Of a DNA stretch of 64,000 nucleotides, positions 1 to 13,690 are shown one piece after another. Under the pieces are notes generated by a model. The model saw only the letters and a program-made list of their open reading frames with translations, did not search any database and had not been told where the DNA came from. The number at the start of each line of letters is the position of its first letter. The stretch's first letter is position 1. Source of the stretch: Phoenix dactylifera (Eukaryota > Streptophyta > Magnoliopsida > Arecales > Arecaceae); NCBI RefSeq assembly GCF_009389715.1, contig NW_024068188.1, forward strand, positions 62,001-126,000, written 5' to 3'. Made by a program: the position numbers and the translations under genes.

Positions 1-1560
1 TTTTTTTCTTTTACTTAAAAAAGCGTACGCGTTATCAGTTAGATTCTATTTGACAGGGAAAAAATACAGAGCTTATGTACTAATTTAACTCATTAAATCG
101 ATAAAACCTAGGACTCAGTTTCCTCGATTATTTTTTTCGTCTTCAGCTGGATTACAGTTCGGAAGAAGGGGCTGGGCGCGCTATCTTCGGAGTCAGAAGT
201 CCTCACTGGCTTCTAGGTTGAGTGGCCTTCTAGCTCTGTAGGGTTGATAGATTTAATTCTCCATTTAGTCTTGTCTCGTGCCAGGTTATGCCCAACTTGC
301 TTGCATGCGGTTAGGTCTATTTCAAATGAGATAATTGCCCGACAACCAGGTTATGTCAAAATAAATTTTGATGTCACTATGTCAGTTCTTAGTGCAGAGT
401 TATCAGCCGTGTAGTATGGCTTGAAAATTATTCTGATGAATCTTCAGTGACAGAATCATCTTGGAAGGAGACTTAAAAGACTCTGGTATCCTGAAGAAAT
501 GATCATAATATAAAGACTCTTTGTGCTAGATTGCTCAACTTCTCTTTTCACCATAGTATGCTGGAATAAAATCAAGTTGCTGATTTCTTAACAAACTAGA
601 GCAGTTTGGAACGATAGTTTTTCCACTGATCTTGCTTCTTTCATTATTTGTTACGAAAGAAGAAAGTACAACAAGGTTCTCTTTTACATGATACAAGCTA
701 GGTTTCCATTGTTCAAAATTTTTCCGCTTTGTATTCTAGCTGAGAAAATTTTCCTACCTTCATGTTCAGCTGAGGTATATTGGGAGTTTGATTTACAGAT
801 CGGGAACACTTCCGATCTGCATAAAGTCTCAGCTTCTCTACTTTATGTATCTATTAAGTGTTTTCGGAAGGAAGGAAAAATGATATCAGCGCTATAGGTG
901 CAAACCAAAAAATGCATATAATTTCCTTAACTGAAATAAAATACCATTCAAGCAATGACCCTACTTGAAGGAAAAATATGTGGAATGTTTTTCTTTTTTT
1001 AAGGAAATTAATAAATTTATAAAATTTTAACTATATTTTTATTTTTAAAAAACTATATACTTTCTTTGTAGATGCATTTGGAAGGCATTCCTCAATATCA
1101 TTTATACCAAATCTGCAACCAAATAGGAATATTTTTGCTACCAAACATGCTTAGAAAACATTAAATACCATTTTAGAAGTGTCTTCCTGCCGCATGGTGC
1201 ACATGATTGGTATAAATCATAAAATTTAGTATGCAGTAAATTGCAGTAGTAGTGGTCCTAGGAAATTCTCATGCGCACAAAAAGGAAGCCTATATTACAC
1301 AAGAAGACTGTTTCAGAATGATCTCTCACATACACACACAAAAAAAAAAGAATAGATTTGGCAACCAAAATGCATCCTAATGGCCCATAGCTTGATTTTT
1401 TTAGGGTATGCATTTCCAATGTGTTATGCACGATTGGCTAGTAACACCATCGATTGGTGCAATGATAAAAAACTTAGACCGACAAAAAAAAGGCGCACAT
1501 TCGAGATTAAATATGTCCCAATACTGATCCTTTTGAGACTCCAGATTGTCGAGACCATAA
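1..1560. other. Intergenic, nothing recognised
   Basis: AT-rich sequence without a convincing coding region on either strand. Short open frames show no family motif and no consistent splice sites. I see no RNA gene or recognisable transposon end. Confidence 0.5.
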
Positions 1561-1563
1561 CTA

Positions 1564-1568
<5 letters not shown>

Positions 1569-1646
<78 letters not shown>
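1569..1646. repeat. (TA)n microsatellite
   Basis: An uninterrupted TA dinucleotide run of about 39 units. It creates a spurious open frame reading Tyr-Ile repeats, which is not a gene. Confidence 0.95.
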
Positions 1647-1651
<5 letters not shown>

Positions 1652-2189
1652 ACAGCAGGGCTCTTTAGAAGGTTGGAAGGGCAATTTGGTGTTTGTGCAG
1701 TCCACTTCTAGCCACCAGTGATACTAATGAAGCAATTATTCATTTGAAGTAAGATATAAAGACACAGAGACTTTCTGTAAATCCCATCAAACAGTTAAAT
1801 TATTTACAGAGGCTTTATTTTTGTGAATTAAGGTTCATGTGGCCAAAAGACTCCAAGCATTCTTTTGTCTACTACTTTGTCACACGCAACAAACATGATA
1901 GGTCCTGGAAAGAGACTTTAATCTCTCATTTATATAGCACGGTCCTTGAAAGATTTAATTAAAACAATCCATGGTATGTTGAGAAAGAATATATATATAA
2001 TTATTAGATAGGCTTTATTTTTGTGGAGTCCAATTTCACCTATGTAACTCTTAGAATTACATGTAAATATGTGAAATATTAGAAATAGACATAGTTGATG
2101 CACAACAATGCATAGTATCTCTATCTCTGTACTTATTAAACTACAAGGAGAGAGAAAACTCAACCTCTATCTAAAATCCAAAAATATGA

Positions 2190-3460
2190 AAAATAATTAT
2201 AGAAAAATCATCTGAAATATCCACAATTCTTTTTTTAAAAAACAAAGATTATCTACATATGTTAAAATTATCTAAATATATTAAAAATATTTTAGAAATT
2301 TGTATATATCTAAATATATTAGAAATTACCATGCATAGAAAAAAATATTTTAGAAATCCGTGTTAAAATTAATTTTAAAAATTTTTCTTTCAAAAATATT
2401 TTCCTTCAAACATGCAGAGGGAAAAAAATCGAAATAAATTTCAAATTTGAGTATGAAAAATAATTTTTAGGAAGACATATTAAAGTTAATTTCGAAAATT
2501 TTTCTTTCATAAATATGTCCCTTCGTAGAGAAGAAAAAATAATTTCGAGTTTAACTGGGACTCTTCCTAACTATTTTAGAAAAAAATGAATTTAGAGTTC
2601 TTTCAAAAAGCCATTAATTATTTTAGGAAACCGTGTTCAATTTACTTAGGAATTCTTTCAAGAGTATTAGTCTCCATTTCTTTATTCTTTTACAAAAAAT
2701 TATTGGCCGCTTAAAGTCCACGTACAAAAATAATACAAATTCAGATTTATTCTAGAAAACCATTACTAATTCCACGTATGTGGAAGAAAACATCAAAATA
2801 AATTCAAATTTGGGTAGGACTCTTCTAATTATTTTAGAAAAATATTTCTTTCAGCAATATTTCTCTTCATGCACATGGAGAAAAAATTCAAAATAAATTT
2901 CAAATTTTAATGAGACTCTTCTTAATTATTTTTAATCAAATTTAGAGTTCTTATAGAAAGCTGTTAATTATGTTAGAAAGTCATGTTAAAGTTAATTAGA
3001 AAATATTTCCTTTTAGGAATATTATCCTCCACTTCTTAATTATTTTAGAAAAAAATATTGACCATTCAAAGTCAATACACAAAAAAAAAAAAAATTAGAA
3101 TTATTTTAGAAAGCCGAATTGTTAGCCCATTAGAGTCTGCATATAAAAAAATATATAAATTTAGAGTTATTTTAGAAAGTCGTTAACTAATTTCATGCAT
3201 GTAGAAGAAAAAAATAAAATAAATTCAAATTTGAACTGAACTCTTCTTAATTATTTTTTAAAAAAAATAATTCGTTGTTTAGAATCCATGCATGCATGCC
3301 CGAAAAAATAAATCAAATTTAGAATTATTTTAGAAAGCCATTAATTATGAAAATTTTCCTTTCAGAGAAATTTTCCTCATGCATGCAAAGGAAAAAAATT
3401 TCCTTTCAGGAATATTGCCTTCCACGAAATTAGGGGGAAAAAATGAAACAAAGTTGGAAT
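2190..3460. repeat. Degenerate AT-rich tandem array
   Basis: Several sentence-like blocks recur with variation. One is an 'ACTCTTCTTAATTATTTTA'-type block near 2558, 2816, 2910 and 3239. Another is a 'TTTAGAGTT..TAGAAAGCC.TTAATTA' block near 2591, 2741, 2941, 3160 and 3309. A third is 'CATGCATGTRGAAGAAAA'. Blocks keep roughly the same order but the spacing varies, so this is an old satellite-like array or a stack of related insertions. There is no coding signal. The edges are approximate. Confidence 0.6.
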
Positions 3461-6004
3461 TTATCTTTCCCATGAGTGCCAATATTTTTATTAATGAGAT
3501 GTTGGAACCAAAATGATAATTAATTATTAAATACATTTCACTTATAATTTATTTTCATTCTATTTTTCCAAGAAGGTATTTATTATTCTATTATATAAAT
3601 TTATTTTTATATTTTCACTATCTCCCCATGCATCATGCGGGTATCATTTTTCATTATTATTGATGCCTTAGATGTTATGGCCGAATAAATAATGCGATGA
3701 GAGCTATCTATAATCATGTCAACTAATTTTATGAATGAATAATGTGATAATTGGTGGTTACAACAGCAACGATGCCACAAAAAACATTATAAAAATTGAT
3801 CAAGATAGCCCTAGCATACTATATTTGTTCAAAGATCCCTAAAGAAATCCAGAAAAAGGCTACTGGTGACAGACAACCCACATATACACAGGCATCTAAA
3901 AAAGGCTGAAATTATTCTTCATGATGTGGATAAGGACTTCCATGTCAGCCCTGTTATTATTTATATGGGCATGATTATCCCATCCAGTGCTCAGTAAGCT
4001 AAATGACTGATGCTGGCATAAATTCAACATATCTGATGAACCGCACAACCAGTGATGAGTTTAATCAACTAAAAGTAGAAAAGGATTAGACTTAAATATC
4101 ACCATGCCTTTCTTCATTATGAACTAGCCCAGTAGTCGTTACAGGCTGCCCAGGCTTCACTAGAGAAATAATTTTGAGCTGCAAAGAATTTGAAGAAATC
4201 ATAAATAGATACGACAACAAGAGGCCAAGGCATTGTAAGAGAGGATGAACATTTATCCATGCAGAATTACACATCGAAATCTGGACTATACTTTAGAGGG
4301 AACTAGACCTCAGAATTAGCTAAGAAGAAATAAATGTCAAAGTACCTATTATGAGCATGGCCTTGCAAAGGGAAATAAAGATGGTCTTAGAATGTGAGAA
4401 AGTTTCTGATATGCTCACTATAAAATGTAAAGTAAATTGTATAAAATTTAAAGTAAATTGATACCTTTACTAGAAAGAAGGCGACCTTATGGTATCAAAT
4501 CTGTTAACCACAACTATAACTGCTAACAAGCTATAGCCCCTTTAACTTGGGGCAAGAGCTCATGAACACTGACAATGATAGTGGGTTCTTTATTTGAGTG
4601 GAGAATTTGAGGCTTGATAGGTTAGCTATCAATACTCATAGATCCTTAACTAGTCAATTTTTATCTCATCAAGATATGGAAAAAGAATCGAGAATGAAAT
4701 AAAAGATAATCTAAGTCCATATCCACTCAAAAAATAAGTAGTCCCTATGAATCTGGGATTCCAAGATTTGAAAATTTTACACTGTCGCTAACCAAACTGG
4801 AAGCACTCTCTATGTCTGGACCTGATGATCTAAGGTCTCAACTCAAACAAATTGCATAAATAGAATGGAAATGAAACAAGGACACATTTAGGGGAGAAAG
4901 TAGCGCCAAAGAACTTGTGGCAGTTGTACAAATTAAAAAAAGTGGGATGAGCAACAGCTATTGATGAGATAATGTGAGCATATCATGCTAAACTCTGAAA
5001 CTGATCATCTCTAAGCTATATGAATTTCAATATAATGTAAAACCAAGACGGGCTTCAAGCAGAAGACTTTTTACAATTAACTAGCATCATAATTCCTATT
5101 GTATTGCAATCAGTGCTCAACATGCATCATTTAGAGGAAGGTGGTGATTCAAAGACAGCTAATCCCATCTAGTGTTTTGTGATGTCTGTGAGGCATGGAG
5201 GAATACAATTTTTAATGAAGAGGATTTGGTCTAAGAAAAGTACCACTGTTCAAACTAATAAGGCTTGTTTATCTACCAAAAGTAAAAATCCAGATTAATA
5301 ACTACCAAAAAAAGTACAATCATCAAAATTTGGTAAGTGGAAGTGGCTATCACAGCATATGCCTACTTACAAATAACAGCTAATAATGCCAAATCTGGTA
5401 GAACTGCTTGTTTCAGGACATTCAACGAAAGAAGCTTTCCAGTAGGAATGCATCCAATGTTTTAAAACTCAGTGTCAGTTTTGGCTTCAGTCCTATAGGA
5501 CTTTGCCACTAATATATGAAAACATAAGTTTAAGAGTTACTTGTAACATACCCTTTTACTTTGATTAACCATATTTTGATACACATAGTAAACATATATT
5601 GTTGGAAAGGCTTGCATCTTGAGTATGGCACCAAAAAAAAATGCTATTAGTGGTTGCCATCATTGGATGCCCTGGATGTTACTATTATACAACATGCTCT
5701 CATATGTTCTGCCTTGAAATGTCACAAGTGCCAATGCCTTTAATCTTGGTACAAGGATCAATTACTCTCATCTTCTCACAGCTGATTACTTATTCAAGTG
5801 CTACCTGCCCGATTATATTGGTCAACCATCATACTCACCATTACAATTAATCACAAAACATAAGCAACAATTTCAATTTTCTACTAATATCCTTAAAGGG
5901 CTACATTCTTTAAACAAGTATCAACTTGATGAAACAAATTAGATTGTAAGTGCCACTTGATGGATGCTGATGTCCGTGTTTCCTTGCCCTGGCATTGTGA
6001 TCAC
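3461..6004. other. Intergenic; possible minus-strand terminal exon
   Basis: No gene can be named. On the minus strand a pyrimidine-rich tract ending TTTGCAG at 4179 is followed by 28 open codons to a TAA at 4092-4094 (ending ..EERHGDI). It has the look of a last exon, but I could not link it to upstream exons or to a family. The rest shows nothing recognisable. Confidence 0.25.
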
Positions 6005-7530
6005 TAGGAATGTCAAACAAAAGAGCCAATTGCACGCAACTTGTGTTCTGCTCAAAATTCAGCTAGCTTGAATAGTAAACAAGCCGAGGACAAGCAAAAA
6101 ATGAACGACTTGAACATGAGCTAGGCCAAGCACACTCATTATCAGCTCGATGCAGCTCAAAATTCTACTGTTGTTGACCACATGATATTTAATTTGAATA
6201 GATGTGATCTCTTTTAGATTTAAAAATTTAGTATTGATACACCTTGAAGCTGACCACAGCCGATGTGGCAGACCAACCAATGAGAGCTCGCCACGAAGCC
6301 TTCGATCAACTAGTCAAAGTCCGCCATATGGCCTACCCCAAATGCGTGTGCAGAGCTCTTCAAATTTCAAACTTTCTCCTAGCTGGCGACAGCTCGGCTA
6401 CAATTGCAAATGATTTCCAAAACCACGTGACGAGCATGCAAGATGCAATCAGTTACCAAAACGGCCAATCCACACGCCCAAACTTTTTAGCGACCCTCAG
6501 AGGACCTTTAAGTAAATACTTTCAAGCCCTTTTACACTCTCGTGCTACCACTCTACCGCTCTCATAATACCTTCGTTGTTATTTGAGAGTCCGACTTAGG
6601 TATCAGAAGGTCCCCTATTGGATACTCTCCGGCAAGAGGACATCTCTGTCATTGCTATTTCAGGTCGAATGCGGCGCTGAAGCAAAGGTCCGAGCATGAT
6701 CGCCTCTGCTCAGCACCACCTCGGGAGTGACCGGCATCAGAGCCATCGCCACCCAAGCATAGCAACTACCACATCGCCACCTTAAAGACACATCGCGATC
6801 TTCAGCTGATCTTTATGGTTTGAGTAGCCGATCGTCTAAGCTCTCCAGGAGCTCAGCCAACTGCATGCCTTGGTCGGGCCGATTCCCAGCAGCAACAAGT
6901 ATTATTTGATAATGTGTGATAAATACACTCCCAAATGTGGAAGGTCTAATTCTCTCTTCTTAGATGTAGATGTAATTTAAGGCGGGAGTGGTTATAACCT
7001 ATAAACTAGGAAGTCAAGCAACTGACACTCTATGTCTATCCATTATGGCCAAATAGTTGTCAGGGAAAAAAAGAAAGCATACAAACTGCCAGATTGCATT
7101 CTAAACAGTTTAGATCACCTAAATTTTTTTCCAAATGTTGCTCTAGCCCCCAAGCAATTCCTCTCTCCAAAAGTGCACTAGTCACAAGCCCTAACCTCTG
7201 TCAACTTCCTATTTTCTCTCCAATTTTAAATCTTAATTCTAAACCATTAAAAACTCCATGCCCTCGGGTTCCAAAATCCCAAACCTGTATGAGTAGGTCC
7301 ACACCACCTTCTCCTTCTTCGTATATACCCCAACAACAGGTGCAATGACATGGGTTTTTCTTTTCTTGATAAAGATCTACCAATAAAAACGACATGGGAC
7401 CAGGGTCAACAATGAGCCAAGCTTAAGTCAGCTCCCATCCCAACTTGAAATGAGCTCGAGTCCCCATAACATTTTGACCTTAGATTGAGCTGGGGCCAGC
7501 TCACTCATGTTTGGCTCGTTTACACCCCTA
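6005..7530. mobile_element. hAT-like non-autonomous transposon, nested
   Basis: The left edge starts TAGGAATGTCAAACA..GAGCC and the right edge ends GGCTCGTTTACACCCCTA. These are imperfect inverted copies of the TAGGGGTGTAAACGAGCC type of terminus common on small plant hAT-like elements. The interior is rich in AGCTCG words near both ends. A different, more GC-rich segment (about 6240-6900) lies in the middle and looks like an LTR-retrotransposon piece. No transposase is visible. The target duplication was not resolved. Confidence 0.4.
6240..6900 (+). mobile_element. LTR-retrotransposon fragment (fossil)
   Basis: A moderately GC-rich block with a stretch at about 6575-6650 (cttcgttg..gagtccgacttaggtatcagaaggtcccc..ccggcaagag) that resembles the U5/leader part of plant Ty3-Gypsy LTRs. 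Only a fragment is present, with no recognisable gag or pol. It is old and broken. The family call is tentative. Confidence 0.3.
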
Positions 7531-8850
7531 ATGATCACCACAATATACCATAAACGACAAGAATTCTTTATCATGCGATTTTGTGAAGGACCAGATTCTT
7601 TAAAAGAAACTTATTCAAACTAAACACGAAAAAAATACAGGTCCATTTGCCACTTCATGGCCACTGATTTTGGTGCTTGACTAGCATACCCTTTTTTTTT
7701 AATTATCTAAACTATAAGCAACAAGCATGTCACCAATTTTATCATAAAAAATCACATCTTCTTTTTTTCTTTTGGGTAAGTTCCCTCCTCCTTTATCACT
7801 AGAATCATTGATAAAAGAATACTGTTTTCATTGCTCCACTTACATATTCAGAAAATTTTCATGCTGTACAGAATAATTAATAGAATATCGTATCTTTGGA
7901 TGCCACTCCAAAGTGACAACTTTAACACATTCTACATATCTCGCATCATCTCAAAAATACCAAAAGACCTTAATGGAATCAAGAAACAATGAGGTTATAC
8001 ATCTTATGCTACGTCCTCAATTATTTTGTGCTTTACTGATGCAAAGCAAGCCTTCCATTTACAAATAAGTAGTAGTGTAGCCTATATATAGGTAAAGTTA
8101 CTCATTGCAACTGAAGATGCAGAGAAGAAACCTTTGAAAGCTCACACTAGTGGGACTGATGTCAAAAAACATACCCTTTATGACTGACCTCTAACACGAT
8201 CATTTGCCTATGAGCAAGATACTTAGCAGTTCTTAGCTGCGCCAATCACCAATAAATCGAAGCGGCCACTTCAACACACACATGAATGTACACATGCATG
8301 TCTGTAGCTGGTTCTCAATGTAACAATTATGGATCCTATTATTCTGGAACCATAATGTTGCTCAACTACCAACTTGATCTTGTTTTAGTTAAACGGAAAT
8401 GCGAACTTTCTCCCTTCCTCTTTCCTTTTTATACATTATCTAATTTTCTTAGTGGGAACAACCTTTTCTTTTCCCCCGCTTTACTTTCCCTTAGCTCCAG
8501 ATCCAAACCTCAGGAACATGTTTAGTAATAAATCCGAAGCCATCGTAGCAATCTGCCCCTAATCCCTCCAAACCCATCAGAACCATTTCGATCCAAAGGA
8601 ATAAGCAAATGAAATTTAAACATAAAAAAAGATGAAGAAGATTCTCCCACATCGAAAAGAATGGCACAATAACCATATCATATCACAGAGAATTTATTTA
8701 TACCACAAAAAAATTTCTCTCAAAACAGCGAGAACAGATCGAAATCATGCACGGATACCAATTTTCTTAAAACACCAAGGAAAATGCTGGGAAGGAGAGC
8801 TTACAGCGTCGATCGGTGGATTAGACAAGTGAAGTATGAAGCGATTCCGA
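7531..8850. other. Intergenic, nothing recognised
   Basis: AT-rich with short open frames only. Three tandem copies of an 8-bp unit (GAGATCCG) lie at about 8849-8872 beside the probable promoter region. Confidence 0.4.
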
Positions 8851-8859
8851 GATCCGAGA

Positions 8860-9203
8860 TCCGAGATCCGAGCTCAGGCTGGAAAGAAGAAAAGCTCAAT
8901 AAACTTTTGAGAGAGAGGGACCTCTAAATTATAGCCGTGGCCGCTTCTAGTTCTACTTTTGACCGGACCGGCCAACTAAACCGGTCGAGTCCTCGATCTC
9001 CGAGGTCTTTGGTTCCGTCGAAAACCGGCCGAAGCAATCATGGACCGGACCTGAGGTGGAGTCCAACCGGTTGAGGGAAACCGGCCGCTTGCCGTGTAGC
9101 ATAAAACAATCCTACACTCTTCCCAGTGTCCGTGATTCCCATCGACTGCTAGGGTTCTCACGAGACATCGAGGAGACGCCGCAAGTGGCCGGTCTTAACC
9201 CAG
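8860..9203. promoter_or_regulatory. Probable divergent promoter with leader exons
   Basis: Two transcription units may start here in opposite directions. On plus, CATAAAAC near 9099 could be a TATA-like box, followed by a leader with 'CTAGGGTTCTC' and a strong donor CCCAG|GTATCT after 9203. On minus, CTATAATTTAGAGG near 8928-8941 is followed by a CT-rich leader and a donor-like GTAAGC at about 8803. The plus leader would splice to the ceramidase acceptor at 15332/15333. Both are inferred from sequence signals only. A CCGGT-rich repeat overlaps the region. Confidence 0.35.
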
Positions 9204-12200
9204 GTATCTCTCTTTCTCTTTCGGATTATTATGAGAAAAAAAAGATGACATTGCAATGATTAGATTCGGCATGGTATCATCCCTACGGGGAGATTTCTTT
9301 TTTGACCGAGTTGGTCGTGGGATCGGTGGGAAATTAAAGATGGAATCTAAGGAAGTGAGTTGTCTCCAAAACTTTTTTTTTAATGTAAATTTTTTGAAAT
9401 TTGAGTGTTATAGGCATGGATTGATTTGCTAGGATAAGCCAATCGCCTTATGGGCAGCTTAAAAGAAGAGAGAATGGAAGGATTTGGTTCATCAAGTGTT
9501 ATAAGTTGAGTCCGGTTGGATTTCGGAGATCGGGGCAAGGTTAGTGCGTTTCCTTTGTTTAGATCTTCTGTTAAAGGAATTTGTTTAGATCTTCTGTTAA
9601 AGGAATTGGGTTCGATCTTTATTGACTGTATTTAGATTTAGAGTTTTGAAACTAGGGCTTGCTGTGTTTCCTTTGTTCCTGTCCTTTTTGGATCTGGTTG
9701 TTGCTTGTTGGCTGTTGTTATCCTTTATCAGCTCATGATGGTATGTGCCGTGCTTTTATTCATGAAAATCATGATTATATTCCTATTTTAGTTAGAAATT
9801 TACTTCATGAAAACTTTAAATGAAAACTTGAATGATATATGATATATGATCATACATGGTATAATGCATTGTATTGATGTTATTGCAAATTTGACCAATA
9901 TCATTATAGCTTATAACATTCTAGTGTGTAAAGAGGTTGCCGTACGTATGTTATGTCTAATGAACATTAATTTATGTTTACCAAAAAAATAAGTGGTCTG
10001 AGTACTGCTGCTATTTCTGCTTTTGTTTTTCTTTTATTATGGCTAATGATGGTCGTTTCTGGGGATTTGCATAAAACAAGCCTGGCCGGAAAATATTCTA
10101 AAGATTTTTGATATGTCAGATTTTGGTTAATCTTTAGCTGGACCCTATGTCACACACCTGTAGCCCTCACTATGTTTGGAAGCAAATTAGAATTTGACAA
10201 GTTTCTTTCCAAGTTTGGGTTAAGTTGGATAAACTGAAGGCTAATTTGCCCTGTTTCTGTGGATACAGTTGGTCCCACTACCTTTAGACATAGCAACATG
10301 TCCAATATTTCAGGTTCTTGGAATCCAAGTCCGAATCGTCCAATCTCACGTGATCTTCATGTGACCAGCACGTGTCTTTATATTTTGTTATCCTAGGAAA
10401 TTTTGTCGTCGAGTCATTGAGATGTTTTAAACCCTAGCTGGTCCCTTAGAACCCTTTACTTTTAATCCTTCAAGGCATCTTTTTGAGGTATACTATCTGT
10501 CAAAAAAAAACCCTAATTTTCTGTTTCCGATTGGAGATTCTCTAGTTGTTTCCTTATTGTTCTTATTCTAATTTGTGATGCGGGCCTATCCAGATATCAT
10601 CTGAATCCCCCCAGTCTTCAACTACTGCAGTCCTTGGAAATGAAACTGTGTTTTTTTTTTGTTTTTTATTTTTTTCAGATTTGAAGGAAATCAAAGTGTT
10701 TTAGATTTATTGATGCATTGAAGCAAAGAGAGTTGCTTCCTGAGAGGCTGTTTAAGTATGAGGCTGAGATATAGAATAGCCACATGTGATTAAGATTAGG
10801 TATTTTGCTTGATTACTGGTTCTGAGAAGTGCTTATAGTGGCCTTCTAGTTTTTGGGTATCATCAGTATATTATAGCATAGAGAATTGGTGTGGAAGAGG
10901 CGTAAGCCTTAGGTTTAAATATTGCATATTTTTGGTTTGATTGAAATTAGCTCTAATGCTCAACTTATGGGTTTAAGGAGTGTGCTTTATCTCCCCTGAT
11001 GGTCTTTGTGATGAGGATATTCTTCAAAGAAGTTGATCAACTTTCTTCAATTGTTTGTTATGGCTATTTTGGATAGAAATTTGGGGACAATATGTGGATA
11101 GGTTATTGATGGGAATAGTTATATTGTACTGATAGCTTTTTTACCTTCAGAGCAGAGCTTCACTGTCAAAGAAGAAACCTTTGTATGAACTGTAATTCAG
11201 GAAAGGTTCCATATGAATTTTGTTTAAAACGTGTAAAAAAATGAAATAAGTGCAACATCTGGTTAGAGGAGCACTAGGATTTAGTTTACTTAATCGTAAT
11301 TTATACTTTGGCTTGGATGCCATGCTGTTAAATTTTGTAGTTGTTCAAAGTATCCTCTCAATTGGTTGATCTAGAGTCTTCAATTACAGATTGAAATTAT
11401 CTGATGTCTCATAACAGTTCTTGAAGAATTTGAGAATTCTTCCTCATGGTTGGCTCTGTAGTTTGGGATGATAGAAGAAATTTTTATAAAATATTAGTTT
11501 TGGAGGCTAAATTTTTATGGGTAAATATTAGTCTACATGTTCATTTTTATTTGAAGAGGCTTGCTATCTGCTGGAAGAGTTCTATTGTTTGTGATCCTTT
11601 TTATGTGTGTTAAATTTCCATTTCTGTTTTGTGGTCCTCTGGTGATTTACTTCCCAATTCAATATGGGATGGGATCATGGCATATTGTCTAACCTCTGTT
11701 TCCCTTGTTGGTTTCAAATTGTTATTTACTGCTTGCTGACAAATTTTTATTAATGTTCCAAAGTTGTAAAACAATATAGAATTGAGACCATAGGAGTTCT
11801 AATGGGATGGTGGAGAGAGAAACCTATTCTTAGTTATCAGTATTTCGTCCCTGAAATATCTTTCTTGAGACCCCTTTATTACTCTTCCTAGGATAAGATA
11901 GATCCTGATGCAAACTAGGGCAGTTGAGTCTTAGATTGAAATTTAATAGTATAGTAATACTCTAAATACAGTTTCAAGTCCTTACAACCATAGCCGTTTG
12001 GGTCCATAACTAGGGATTTAAATATCTGTTATATGGTTGCTTTTAGACTCACTTGGATGGACGTGCTAGAACCTATAATAGCTTGTTTGGACCAAGTTAT
12101 GACAACTTGAATGTGCTATGATTGGATTTTGGATATAAATATCTTCATTGTTTTCTCTGGCCATAACTTTGGTTCAAGAATAAGAATCATTATAATTTAA

Positions 12201-12477
12201 TAAATGATATAGGTTAAATCTAGATTTAAGGGTTTAATTTATTGTGCAGCCCTTTTAAGTTAGAGAAAATTGACGGTCTCACTCTTTATTCTGCTGCTTG
12301 GTGTGTTTCTTCACCAGATTGGGCTCCATTTTCATGGGGCTTGATCAAACTTGTTCTCTTTTTCTTGCTTAAAATCTGATAGGAAATTAGATCTAGCACC
12401 TTTTGAAAATTGGTCATCAAATTTGCTTCTTACTATCTCCTGAAAACCCAATTATGTGTCTTCTTTCATGAAGTTTA

Positions 12478-12478
<1 letters not shown>

Positions 12479-12516
<38 letters not shown>
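12479..12516. repeat. (CT)n microsatellite
   Basis: About 18 CT units followed by a short C run. Confidence 0.95.
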
Positions 12517-12518
<2 letters not shown>

Positions 12519-13435
12519 CCACCTTAGTGGTGATTTGAACTTTGCTAAGTTTGTTGAGCCTCTTGATTTGAGCCTACTATATCTAAGCATGGGATTTGAT
12601 TAACATGGTGACCTTGTTATGGAATTTTGGAATTTTTCTGCTTTTTGATGAAATGAGATCTGGTGTTCGGTATGCACACAAGATTATTTTTTTCTGTAGA
12701 TATAAATCCTTTGTGGGTTCATGGGAACTTTCCTAGTCCGTTGTGATGATGAGATTGTAGCAGTTGACCGCCTTTTTCACTTGCTTTCCATGATTGTTCT
12801 GAACAGAAATATAGAGGTAGATGATCTATGGAACAGTTTATGTTAAATCTTATATGTGCTCTTCTTCATGGAGTATATAGGGTTCTTCCTCTTGAGGGAA
12901 TGATCTCATATTGGAAGAAAGAAACTATTGATTGTCACTCAAGTTCTGATCCAGCCACCTGCTAAATATTTGAATGAGAATTTTTAGGCGGTCCCTGTTG
13001 GAGGGAACCCTGTTCACAGGGTTACCAGGATTGTCTTTGGCTAGTGGAAGTCAAGACTTTTCTTCATGTAAAATTCCAATAACACACTCTGATATTGTTA
13101 TTCTAGTGGTGCATTTCTTTTTTGGGGAATACTATTGGGTGTTAGCTTGAAATTATTTGATATTGTTGTAGGATGATAAAAAAAATTGAGAGTATACTTC
13201 CACTTGTAGTGGGGTGCGAAGTTTGGTTATTGAGGAAACTTTCTCTTGAAAGTTGAAATAACGATTCTTTTTAGTGTGATCTCATGTTTTTCTAATTTCC
13301 TATTATGTTTTGCAACATTCTTTACTTTGGATCTTAAATTATGTTAAAAGAATATTTCCTTTAAGTGTGATCTCATATATTTTTGTTTGGTCAAACATTT
13401 TTGTGATATTCTCTCCTTCACATTTTAGATTACAT

Positions 13436-13690
13436 GGAAGGTTGAGACCAAGGAAGGCCAAACCGGCCCGACCCGCCCAGTTCTGCTCGTACCAAGCCGA
13501 CCGAGTGGAAAACCGGGTCGGTTCGCCTATTGAAACCGGTTCCGGCCCTAAACCGGCTGGAACCAGTTCCGGACCAACCAACACTGACCGAACAAGGCCA
13601 GAACCGAACCGAAACCGTTCAAAACTGGCCAATTGTTCGAACTTGGTGCGAACCGAAGTCGACCCGGTTCTCAACTGGGCCTCCTCCCCT
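13436..13690. repeat. AACCGG-rich interspersed repeat
   Basis: A GC-rich island full of AACCGG/CCGGTT words in an AT-rich background, open in a long frame on both strands because of its composition. It resembles the CCGGT-rich repeats at about 8955-9110, 14320-14553 and 57547-57745. I see no protein motif, so the open frames (up to 131 codons) are not called as genes. Confidence 0.5.

Noticed and set aside
2190-3460. CRISPR-like or other spaced repeat array
   Set aside because: Repeats are imperfect and irregularly spaced, and the DNA is eukaryotic nuclear; it is a degenerate AT-rich array.
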